DNA of 64,000 bases from a virus. Position 1 is the first letter of the stretch. Each line of letters opens with the position of its first letter. Of this stretch, positions 41,158 to 51,400 are shown one piece after another. The notes under the pieces are model-generated. The model was not told the origin of the DNA, ran no database searches, and saw only the letters and a list, made by a program, of their open reading frames with translations. Location of the stretch: the IMG/VR virus record IMGVR_UViG_3300032242_000965, positions 24,101 through 88,100 of that record; one strand, given 5' to 3'. A program made the translations under genes and the position numbers.

Positions 41158-41938
41158 CTACTAACTCCATAAAGTTAGATTTGCTCATACAATGAAAATC
41201 TATATCTTTAACTATAATGTACTTTTTATCTTTCTTTCTTAATATCAGATAATCAGTATTAAAAGGTGTATCATTTACTCTATACGCAGTTGCTTCTTTA
41301 CCTAAATGTACTAGTTGCCATGGCATATAATCTTTCTGATTAAAGGTGTGCCCATTAGCAATATACAATGCTATAGTAATTGCATAATCATTACGATACA
41401 TACCAACTGAAAATCTATACAGGCTAGAATAGTGTTCATAGTTCTTCTGAACCATTTCTAAACATTCAAATATTTGCTTAACACGCTGTGTTTTACGAAA
41501 CACTAATACAGTAGCCCACATTGTAATAAAACTATATGGGCTTATAATTTCTCTTTCATCCACATCACTCATTAGAAAACTTACATCATATGCACACATA
41601 AAATCATCATACAAGTCAAATAATTTAAGTAATTGATTACAGTTAACTAGGTAGTCAGTATCAAGCACTATTGTTTCATCGTATGGAGTTAGTTCATATG
41701 CCTTATATCTACCTTTGTTAAGCCAAAGATTTTTACCTTTTCTATTAGCAGTATCTTCTGTAGTGATTATTACGTTATCAAATGCATAGTGTTGTACTTC
41801 AGGTAATGAATTTTTATTGGTTATTAATGTAGTTGGTAAATTTAAAAAGTATTCAATTCTTTTTGCTGTGGCTACTGCCATTTCATAGTAGTTGACATTT
41901 TCAATATTGAATGCAAATAATAATACACCACGGGTCAT
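41150..41938 (-). CDS. Glycosyltransferase-like protein with DxD motif
   Basis: 262 residues. The start TRGVLLFAFNIENVNYYEMA, a Lys-rich NRKGKNLWLNKGRYKAYELT and VLDTDYLVN (D-T-D, about 93-95) fit a GT8-like nucleotide-sugar transferase in which the two Asp hold the metal ion. It overlaps the neighbours on both sides. It pairs with the 252-residue paralogue; the substrate is unknown. Confidence 0.7.
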   Translation of the reverse strand: MTRGVLLFAFNIENVNYYEMAVATAKRIEYFLNLPTTLITNKNSLPEVQHYAFDNVIITTEDTANRKGKNLWLNKGRYKAYELTPYDETIVLDTDYLVNCNQLLKLFDLYDDFMCAYDVSFLMSDVDEREIISPYSFITMWATVLVFRKTQRVKQIFECLEMVQKNYEHYSSLYRFSVGMYRNDYAITIALYIANGHTFNQKDYMPWQLVHLGKEATAYRVNDTPFNTDYLILRKKDKKYIIVKDIDFHCMSKSNFMELVDE

Positions 41939-42240
41939 CTATTATTCTCTAACTCTTTTAACTCGTTATACCATTCTATCATAACAGTATTATGCGTATC
42001 TCTCAATAACGTGAGTAGTTTTTGCCTATTTACTTTGACTGGGTTTTCGTAAGCATCAATCAAAATCAATTCTTCTGATCCAGCATTGTCCACAAACACA
42101 AGAAGTTCAGGTGAGGCTTTCCAAAGACCACCTTGGCATGCTACCAAAAGTTTTGCTTGATATTTGTCTTTGAGATATTGCTTGGCACTGTTGTGCTTGA
42201 AACGCGCCTTTGTATCGGCTATTAGTTGTTTAGTATCCAT
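41935..42240 (-). CDS. Hypothetical protein, first gene of the glycan operon
   Basis: 101 residues with an N-terminal basic helix (TKQLIADTKARFKHNSAKQY) and a C-terminal acidic helix (IEWYNELKELENNR). Its start overlaps no gene and is preceded by a hairpin that contains the AGGAG ribosome site. It heads the run of overlapping genes down to about 33.4 kb. Family not recognised. Confidence 0.65.
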   Translation of the reverse strand: MDTKQLIADTKARFKHNSAKQYLKDKYQAKLLVACQGGLWKASPELLVFVDNAGSEELILIDAYENPVKVNRQKLLTLLRDTHNTVMIEWYNELKELENNR

Positions 42241-42260
42241 AAATACTCCTAAAAGTATTT
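42241..42260 (-). promoter_or_regulatory. Hairpin holding the ribosome-binding site
   Basis: On the minus strand AAATACT-TTTAGG-AGTATTT forms a 7-bp stem directly before the ATG at 42240. The AGGAG site spans loop and stem. It could limit initiation; an AGTAAATA at 42256-42263 is a weak late-octamer match that would start the RNA inside the stem. Confidence 0.4.
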
Positions 42261-42286
42261 ACTGAGAGTATACTAACCCGTAATTT

Positions 42287-43345
42287 TTAACTACCTGAGA
42301 CTGTGCCGTTGACTACGGGTGTTCCCCAAGATTGTGTCATGCCTACAGGTAATAAAGGTTTACGTACACTTAATGTAGTACTTGTACCGGCTGCTACTTG
42401 TAATCCGTTAGGTACCTGATCCCACAACACTTTAATTGTTATTACGTTACCGTTATCACCGTTAACACCTTGTTGACCGTTTGTTTTAGCACTTACTTGT
42501 ATGTAGGACCCATCATAATAATTATATCTTAATTCTGTAGAAGGTACGCTACCAACACTTTGTCTAAATATCACTTGGTCACTACTAGTCATACCATAGT
42601 AACCAATGCTTGATGACAAGTCATTGTATGATATGACTCCATAGCGTTGACCGGTAAATTCCTTAGGTACAGCAGTTGGGTTGGTACCGCCAACCTTAGT
42701 TACACCTTTGTATTCTACACCTACAATATTTATAGTCTCTACACTAGGACTACTAATTACTAATGTACCGGCGCTACTAGCAAGTTGACTCATTATTGCG
42801 TTAATTCTGAGTCCAGGTGCTGCACCAAATGTCAATGCTAATTGCCCACCTAAATTAAAGAAATATCTTGCCGCATCCCCGTTAGCAAATGTTACAATAA
42901 AAGTAAATTCTATTGCATCACGCCATGTGCTGCTATTGACTACTCTATAATCATTTCCAGCACTACTATCTCGCATTGCAGAATTTAAATGATTAGTATA
43001 TATATCCTTGACACTTTGTGTAATTTTGTACAAAGTATCATACCGAATTATGCCCGCAACAGCACCACTGACTACATTTGGAATTGTGATTGCTGATGTA
43101 GATATACCTAGATGTGTTTTTGCAGTATTAACTGCTGTAACTAAATTTGTCCATGCATCGAGTTTAATTCTATCATCTATTGCAATATTGGGTTCTACTA
43201 ATTTAGCAATAGGTGTTTGACCGTAACCAAATTTACCACTACCTGTGCCCCAAACTGTATTAAAAGCATTAGAAGATGTTGAAGTGGGCTCACCTATTAT
43301 TGTATTATAGTCAGCTGCCGATATTAGAGTTCCGATTCCGCTCAT
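42287..43345 (-). CDS. Phage structural (tail) protein
   Basis: 352 residues. The start MSGIGTLISAADYNTI and SGKFGYGQTPIA match a family of virion proteins in aquatic phages. Middle and C-terminal parts are beta-rich (IEFTFIVTFANGDAARYFFN; GNVITIKVLWDQVP). No enzymatic motif. It lies directly after the 409-residue fibre gene and before the glycan operon. Likely a tail or baseplate-associated component. Confidence 0.7.
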   Translation of the reverse strand: MSGIGTLISAADYNTIIGEPTSTSSNAFNTVWGTGSGKFGYGQTPIAKLVEPNIAIDDRIKLDAWTNLVTAVNTAKTHLGISTSAITIPNVVSGAVAGIIRYDTLYKITQSVKDIYTNHLNSAMRDSSAGNDYRVVNSSTWRDAIEFTFIVTFANGDAARYFFNLGGQLALTFGAAPGLRINAIMSQLASSAGTLVISSPSVETINIVGVEYKGVTKVGGTNPTAVPKEFTGQRYGVISYNDLSSSIGYYGMTSSDQVIFRQSVGSVPSTELRYNYYDGSYIQVSAKTNGQQGVNGDNGNVITIKVLWDQVPNGLQVAAGTSTTLSVRKPLLPVGMTQSWGTPVVNGTVSGS

Positions 43346-43354
43346 TGTGTATCC

Positions 43355-44584
43355 TTATTTGATAACGACTATAGCTAATAATAATTCTTCTGGTTCGATG
43401 TTTTTATGCTCCAATGCACGACCGATAGTGTTAAACATAGTTGCTTCACCTGGTTTAGCAGCACGTGCTAATCCATTACCTGCACTTACTAATCTCTGAC
43501 CCTTAACTACTTTACCGATAGTTTTAACTTTAACACGACCGGTTAATGCAATCGCCGGATGAGTTTCATCTGTACCTGCAGGACCATTCATTAAGTATGC
43601 AGCAGTATTACTAACAACACCAAATACGTTCTCGCTTAATTCATCAACTACTTTAGTAACTTCAGCGATACCGCCGATTTCAACGACCGTACCTGGATCA
43701 TATGTAGCATCAGCGTGGAAGCGTTCTGCTAAGTCAGCGTATGTTGCTTGAATTTGTGCACCATTAACTAATGTCCATGTACCTGAAATATCGCCGCCTC
43801 CAATTAAATGCGGTGTTGTAATTGAATTTACATTTAAGTCACCGTTAAATCTGCTAGGATACTGACCATTAGTCGGTGGATTACCACCATTCAAGTATCT
43901 ATATACGTTATCATTTGTATAGGTTCCACTTGGTGTATACGGCTGACCATTTGCATACATATACTTGTCACATCTGATACCATTTGTACTGTTTTGAGTA
44001 AATGAGATATTACCTGATTGAACTGAGAATGCGTTCCCACCTGGATTACCATAAGCACTCCATTCACCTGTTAAGTTACCTGAAGTACCACGTGAACCTG
44101 TAGTAATTACTTGTGTAGTTAAATTTGTAATGCTACCAGTAGTAAAAGTTGCTGAGGTTGCAGTAAATGTTTCAATTGTACCTAATCTAATTGAAAGTGT
44201 ATCGCCGGTGATAGCATGTGTTGATGATAAATTATTTGTTGTTACATTACCGGTAACAGTAAGATTACCCAATGTAGTAGTACCACCGCTGTTCGTACTT
44301 GCTAATGTCAACCATGCTACTGGATTAGTTGTGTTATCTGCAGGGCATACATTCAATGTACTTAACGTAGTATTGTACCACAACTGACCCTTTATTGGGT
44401 TTGGAGGAGGAACATCTGCTGCAAAATTCTCTGTAATTCTTACAAAGTTTGTATTGATTGCTTGTCCGTAGCCTGCATAGTTTCTACCGGGTAGACTCAA
44501 TGAAGTACTAACGCTATTGATGGTACCATCTTGTACTGTAGTAAGAGTGTTACCGTTGCTTCTTATAATTGTATATCCTGCCAT
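43355..44584 (-). CDS. Tail fibre protein with Peptidase_G2-like C-terminal region
   Basis: 409 residues. The N-terminal part (RNYAGYGQAINTNFVRITENF; PIKGQLWYNTTLSTLNV) is a common phage fibre attachment motif. A short NVTGN beta shaft follows. The last ~130 residues (ATYADLAERFHADATYDPGTVV and onward) resemble the self-cleaving or chaperone-like tail domain often called Peptidase_G2; cleavage here is not shown. A GGAGA ribosome site and a late octamer 21 bases upstream give a normal leader. Confidence 0.75.
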   Translation of the reverse strand: MAGYTIIRSNGNTLTTVQDGTINSVSTSLSLPGRNYAGYGQAINTNFVRITENFAADVPPPNPIKGQLWYNTTLSTLNVCPADNTTNPVAWLTLASTNSGGTTTLGNLTVTGNVTTNNLSSTHAITGDTLSIRLGTIETFTATSATFTTGSITNLTTQVITTGSRGTSGNLTGEWSAYGNPGGNAFSVQSGNISFTQNSTNGIRCDKYMYANGQPYTPSGTYTNDNVYRYLNGGNPPTNGQYPSRFNGDLNVNSITTPHLIGGGDISGTWTLVNGAQIQATYADLAERFHADATYDPGTVVEIGGIAEVTKVVDELSENVFGVVSNTAAYLMNGPAGTDETHPAIALTGRVKVKTIGKVVKGQRLVSAGNGLARAAKPGEATMFNTIGRALEHKNIEPEELLLAIVVIK

Positions 44585-44605
44585 ATCTCTAGTTCTCCGA
44601 TTGAA

Positions 44606-44613
44606 TATTTATC
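44606..44613 (-). promoter_or_regulatory. T4-type late promoter octamer, GATAAATA
   Basis: GATAAATA on the minus strand abutting the stop of the 206-residue gene and 21 bases before the ATG at 44584, with a GGAGA ribosome site between. This spacing is a conventional leadered late gene. Confidence 0.6.
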
Positions 44614-45234
44614 TTAAATTGTCACCAAGTTCGTTAGACTCTGTATTCTGATTGTATAGTCTACTTGAATTTGTCTGTTTAAACTTTTCTGTACAGGGTG
44701 AAAAATTACATGAGTTATTAACTTTGTTAATTCATTTCCCGCATCATCCGTTCCGTAATTTGCTAATAGTCCAAGTTCGTCAAATACGAAAGAACTATCC
44801 ATTGATGTACCGTTATCAAATGCATATTGACCAGTGGGCTCACCATAATCTAATAAACATTGAATAACTATATCTGTATAAACCTTACCAGTAGAATGGT
44901 TCACACTCATTTTATTTTTAATTGGATTACTATTCAAAATACTAGTATCATCAATAATCTTTGCGTATGTTTGATTATATAAACTAGCATTCTGTCCAGT
45001 TGTATTAGTTGGGAGATACGTAATAATACCTGTTTGGTCTACGCTACTACCACCATTACCTAATGCTAATCTAAAAATATTTCCTACTCCTCTACTACTC
45101 AAACTATCTGCAATTGCGATACTTATATTTTCATAATGTATAGCATTACTTCCGTCAAAAAAGACTTCATTGGTGTTTGGGTCATAGACTTTTAAAAATC
45201 CACGAATTTCTACTGGAATGTTAACATTTGACAT
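44614..45234 (-). CDS. Conserved phage structural protein
   Basis: 206 residues, beta-rich. It begins MSNVNIPVEIRGFLKVYDPN and has SSRGVGNIFRLALGNGGS and a C-terminal DYTIRIQSLTNL. The preceding 51-residue protein ends with a related string (ISDPNTKEILVQIRGDY). Its ATG overlaps the upstream stop (TAATG). Probably part of the tail or baseplate; not further identified. Confidence 0.7.
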   Translation of the reverse strand: MSNVNIPVEIRGFLKVYDPNTNEVFFDGSNAIHYENISIAIADSLSSRGVGNIFRLALGNGGSSVDQTGIITYLPTNTTGQNASLYNQTYAKIIDDTSILNSNPIKNKMSVNHSTGKVYTDIVIQCLLDYGEPTGQYAFDNGTSMDSSFVFDELGLLANYGTDDAGNELTKLITHVIFHPVQKSLNRQIQVDYTIRIQSLTNLVTI

Positions 45235-45389
45235 TAGTAATCGCCTCTTATTTGCACTAGTATTTCTTTAGTATTAGGATCAGATATCTTAACTGCTGAA
45301 CTAAATGCAAACCCGCCCTTTTCATCGACTGGGGCTTGTTTTTGTTCAGGAACTGATTGTTCTTTTGCTTTATCTAAATTTTCATTCAT
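45234..45389 (-). CDS. Microprotein of 51 residues before a structural gene
   Basis: The ATG at 45389 (alternative 45385) opens 51 codons, ending in a TAATG overlap with the next gene. The N-terminal half is charged (NENLDKAKEQSVPEQK), the C-terminal half beta-like (FSSAVKISDPNTKEILVQIR). A late octamer ends 4 bases before the start. Likely a small virion component. Confidence 0.6.
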   Translation of the reverse strand: MNENLDKAKEQSVPEQKQAPVDEKGGFAFSSAVKISDPNTKEILVQIRGDY

Positions 45390-45393
45390 AATT

Positions 45394-45401
45394 TATTTAT
45401 C
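45394..45401 (-). promoter_or_regulatory. T4-type late promoter octamer, GATAAATA
   Basis: GATAAATA on the minus strand in the gap after the giant gene, 4 bases (AATT) before the ATG at 45389. Confidence 0.55.
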
Positions 45402-45403
45402 TT

Positions 45404-48400
45404 TTAATAATGTCCATATTGCAGAAATCTAGCAGCCGGGCTTGTACTAATCTGTAGAGGATCACCGAAATTGCTACTATAATTGATAGTATTCCAAACT
45501 TTTCCATAATACATTGGATCTAATACACGACTTGGGGTTAATCCATAAATCTCAGTATATTTTGAATTTAGTTGAATTACACCTGTACCCATAAGTCCTC
45601 TGGTCAATCCAGATAGTGTATTAGTAATCCTTACAGTACCTGTTCCAGTACCAATATGCATGGCTACAAATTTAATACCTAGTGTGTTACTTGGCGCCCC
45701 GATTAGCGTAAAATCAGTATTTCCTATTGTCTCAATAGTATATGTTGTACCAATCATAATATCAGTAACTTTTATTATAGGTTCAACCTGAGTAAAACGT
45801 ATTTTTTCTCCGTTTAACTCTAATATATTACCAACTGTTAATGTCACTAATAAATTTTGACTTAATGAAGCCTGCGAATTATCTACAAATACTAATGCTG
45901 GTCTACCATGTATAATTTCTAACACATATTTGGAACTATCTACATTACTACTTGAAGTTTGATTATATACAACAGTTTTCATAACTGAATTAATATTACA
46001 TTCAACATAAGCAAATATTGTCCCTGCAGTATCCATATCTACTATAGTAGTCTGGGTCACAGTATCTAGCAATTTACTCACATCATATACCTGTATAGAA
46101 GTATCGTTTGAGTTGAAGTCTTTGGTTAACCATGTTCCATCTCCGATATTTGTAAGGTAGACTGTTGATTTTCCATATTTGTCAATATCTATATTGAACA
46201 TCGAACTATTAGGAGTATCCCCATCAAGTGTTACTGTTATTAGTACGACATCATTTAAGTTTATGGTAGCATCGATGGTTAAATTATTTGAGTTATCATA
46301 ACTTAATTTATCCGACCCTATACGACTTCCATTAATAGTTACCCATGCCTTATTTACATCGGTATATAATATAGGATCCATATCTACGCCGTTAACGGGA
46401 TTACTAAATGGTTGCGGAATAGCAAATACGTTTTGATTTGCAGTAGCAACAACTTTCCTAGTTTGTATAAACAATCTATCAGTTTCATTGAACGTAGTAA
46501 CTGCAATAGTATCAGAAGTTATTGGACTTGTAGTTAATCTTAATTCGCCGGTACCAGAATCTATATAATAATCATTGTTTTGCATACCGAGTTTTGGAAC
46601 TAATCTTAATCCATTTTTCTCAACGATAGCATTAGCAATATTTAATTTACCTATGTTATTAGTAAGAACTATATTGTTAGAGGTACTATTGGTAAATGTC
46701 TGAGTCTCAGGAATACTATATGATAGTTCACCATAAGTATTTGCAGGTCTAAAATTACTTATACCAGTATCAAGTATTGTCCAAGTTATATAATCTGTAT
46801 CTTGATTATATAAAGTGTTGAACGTCAGTTTAGATAAATTAGTGTCTTCTATAAAGGTACAGTTGTAATCTGTTCGAAATGCCAACTTAACACCATTATG
46901 GTACACAACCGGTGGATTAACTAATGGTTGATAATATAAATTCAAATAAATTTCACTATGGTTAGTAGTTGAATTAGTTCTAAAAGGTATATGTTGTGAG
47001 TTTCCCCTAGCCAGTTGTTTGCCGTTTCCTACTTCATATACTTCTATCATTAATAGTTTGTTTGCAGGTAACGATGATGGGTTGAGAGGATCTAGTCCAT
47101 AATATGTGACTACTTTTGTAATCCAATTAATAGTATAGCCTGTGTATATTCTGTTGCCTAACTTAGTAGTGCTATCAATAATAAACACACTTACTTGTGC
47201 AGGATTTCTTAACAACCCATCAAAACTAACTGTACCAGTTGTACTAGTAACCGATTTCATTCCAAAGCTAGTATGCTGGAAGTATGCTTGTTGCGGGATG
47301 ACAGGAGTACTATCCCAATTTGATCCTGGCCCTGTCATTACCTTGATTGATAATGTTTCGGTGATGACCCCTGGTATTAATTCTTCTGGTCCGTAACCAT
47401 ATAAGAAATCATTTCCTGTTATAACACTATCTGGTTCTGCAGGTGTTAACATACTTATACTTGACCAAGTATTTGTATCTGAACTTCTTATGATAGTTGC
47501 ATTATCACCTACAATATAGTACCATGTGCCATCATGTGTAATATCATTCAATGTATCTACTGTCAATGAATTGTTTGTTTTATTAGACCAGGTAATACCA
47601 TCTGTACTAGTAATGATGGTCCCGTATTCTCCTACAAGTACAAATCTGCTATTTACATATGCGCCGGCTGTTAGATTACGTGTTACACCTGAAGAAGTTT
47701 GTACCCAGTTATGACCGTTTACACTATACCATACTGTTCCATTATTTCCTGCAATAACAATGATATTATCATTACTTACTACTGTGTTAATAGTTTCTAT
47801 GGTTATATAATCTTGTAATGTCCAAGTAACACCGTCTATACTTGTTATAACTATACTACAGGTAGTTACTTCCGGTGCGGCTGTACCAATACCTGACAAT
47901 ATTCTATTACCGCCACCAACTGCAATATATCCTTTGAATGCTTTGGTAGAAATCTCACTAATATTATAAATTATATTACGTGTTTTTGTACCAAAAGTAT
48001 ATTGCTTATTCCAAACAATTCCCTCAGCACTACGTGTAATAAACGATCCTACACCATAATAATATCCATCACTGCCTTGTATTATTTTATTCACATTGTC
48101 AGCAGGATATGATTCTGCGCTACTATCAAATGCATCATCATCAAAACCTACTTGGTCTAGTAATGTTGATTGACCTTGTCCTAACCAATCTATACCATTG
48201 TAACTCAATAAGACTGGATTATGCGCGGTTAGTGTTGAAACCAAATACTTGTCTTTACCATAAATTATACTTGTTACATTTAATGAATGTTCTGCTAATA
48301 TATGGTTATGCCATGTCACTCCATCTATACTGGTCATTAATATTGACTTGTCTGCACTTTCTCCAATTGCTATATATTGGAATTTATATGCACTTGCAAT

Positions 48401-51400
48401 CTTAGTAGATTCATTATAGTTAGAGGTTAATGTAATATGTGAATCGTCAGTAACAACATCAACTATATACCCGAAACCGTTAATAGATAATTTTGTACCA
48501 TGTGCTAATTCTTTGTCAAATAATGTACCATTACCAACAACATTTTTACTACCATGTGTCAATAACAATGATCCAGTTATCAACACCTGATTATTATTAG
48601 TAATAATTCCCTTGATACTTAATGTTCTAGGATATAGTTCTTGACCTTTCAATGCCACATCAATCGGAATAATATCTTCTGGGCTGAAACTATTACCATA
48701 GTATACTGTACCAGGATAACTTATACCACTAACTAATTGTGGTAAGTCTTTTGCCGGCATATTGATAGCAGGTTGATAGTAAGCCACAATTCTGTCTAAT
48801 GCATTTATTGACCTATCGTCACTTTGTAATAATATCCATTTAGTTGAATCAAATACTGTATCGTTGTTGCTTTCAATACAACGCCAAACTCTATCAGCAT
48901 ATGATACTATAGAACTAGTATCATACTTATAACTTAATCCAAGCATGAATGGTTCTGGTATATATGCAAAATCTGATATGTTTGCAGTATCTGAATTATA
49001 GTCTAATAGCGTAGCATCTTCACCGGTTATTAGATTAATAGATGTATTATCTACTAGATTATTATTATGTTTATAATTGAATTCATCATATGTCACGGGC
49101 TTCTTCATACCTGGGTCATGGAACACTTGTACTTGTGTTTCATTTATAGGTTGAATATAATAAATATCAAACACTTTAGGGCTGACTCCGATTACTGAAA
49201 CTGATGATATTCCACCAACTATGTGTGCGCCACCGGATGCTGGATTACTAATTGTTTCTACAGTTATTTGTACATCATTAACTCCAGCAAGTCCGCCTAA
49301 TGCTGATCCGGATACATTTATCACTTCACCTACATAATGCTGTGTGCCACCGTCAATAATTTTAACAAAATATGTTTGTGTTACATCATATGGATTAAAT
49401 CTAGGTTTATGTATTTCAATTAATCCTCCGTTTCCATTAGGATTGGATACAGAGGTTGGATCTGAATTATGATAGAAATATGTTTTGGCACCTTGAATTT
49501 GTCCAGGATGTAATCTACTAGGTGTATAATCTAATCTTACTATTACATTATTAGAACTATCATATGTTACCCCGTGATCCACAGTAGGACCTGAAATGGT
49601 TTCTGACTTTATAGGTAGTACTGCACCTTGCAAACTAGCAAAATTACTATCTAAAGCAACACCTTCAACAGTAATATTTTGTATAGAGCCTGTGGTTGGT
49701 GCTGGGTGTAAAGTATTAGTTACAGCTGATGCACGTGTTACTTTACCTAAATATGCTTCAACAATATTAATAGTTAAATCATTTGTTGTAGTACTACCAC
49801 CCAGTCTGTCACCTGATATCATTACAGTATCACCGGTTACATAATTTGTGCCAGGATTACCAATATTAATTGTTGCAGTATATTTTGAAACTGCATATTT
49901 TGCAAAATATATACCATCATCACCGGTATAGTCACTAGCCAATGTCATTAGTACGTTACTACTAACAGTACCCACAGTTGCTAAAGTATGTAAATGAAGG
50001 ATAGGACTACCATCAGTATTAAATTTGTCCTGAATTCTTATAACAAACTCAGGTAATACTTCAGTAAAGTTAGTACCTTCACATGTATGCTTAATACTAG
50101 TATCCGTGATTGTTTGGCTTACACTAATAGTACACTTAGATATATAACTAACACCTGATTTAGTACCAGGAACGTTTATATAATCGGTAATTATATAAGG
50201 TGTTACTCCACTAGCCGCAGTACTTGTAACATAAGCACCTATTTCTATAGTCCCTGAGGTTAGTTCTATTACATATAAATCTGTGCCATCAATAAAACAT
50301 TTGAACTCACAAGCAGATGCACCAGTCACTACATTACTACCTTTTGTAAGTATTAATACTTTACCTATGAAATCCTGGCTAGTTGTACTAACTGTCACAT
50401 TAAATCCTGCACCAGTGCCTACTCCACTAGTAGTATCTTGATTTAAGGGACCATAAGAAGTTGATACACTATCTACTACTATAAAGCAGTTATTTGTTCC
50501 TGTAATACCAGATAGTGTTGCACCAGGCACAGTAATTGTATCAAATACTTTATAGTTTTGTCCCCCGTCGGTAAGTTTTGCATTGTAACTTCCACCCAAC
50601 AATACATTAGTTACTGTGAGCTTTGCACCTGTTCCTACTGCACGACTAAAGATCCAATTAGAGTAGGTTCCAGATCCGTTAATAACATTAACATTAACCG
50701 TAATATTAGATCCATCGATGATGGTAATAATACCCTGTAAATTAATATTAGTGTTTGAGGTATAACTAATTTTTACTAACATCCCAACTTGATATGAACC
50801 GACTGTGTTAACCGCCCACGTTTGTAATGTAGTCTCTAAATGTATACTAGAACTTGAAGTTGTACCGGTATATCCTGAACCAGTGACTGCAACGGGGGTA
50901 GTTGAACCAGTAATATCAGTATACGGTCTTCCATGATATGCTACATCTACTGTTTCAGATATTGTTACATCACTACTGACTGCACTTATACCGAATTGAT
51001 TATACTTACTTCCCCAGAATTTATTAGGTTCCCACGGTACTATTTTTGAAACATAACTAGTTCTATCAAATCTTAATGTATTTGATATACCGCGAACATT
51101 TAGGTTGCTAGTGATTGCAATTGCACGTCCAGTTACACTGAATATGTATTCATTGCCGGTAAATACCTCAGTAATAGTACCTGCATGAAGTTTTATTCTA
51201 TCATGACCAATCAAACTAGCATTCAATGTTTTATGTAATGTTATTGATAGTAATTCAATATCTTCTATTTGTGCAATTACATATACATAATAGTAACCGT
51301 CTACGATAGATCCTTTACCGTTAACGCAAGATGATTTAATTAAGTCACCTGTTTGTAGATAAGTGCTAGGGACAATGATTGTATCATTAATAAAGTTAAG

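Noticed and set aside
42727-42734. Exact TATAAATA on the minus strand inside the 352-residue gene
   Set aside because: It is within a coding frame with no gene start downstream nearby, showing that the octamer also occurs by chance.
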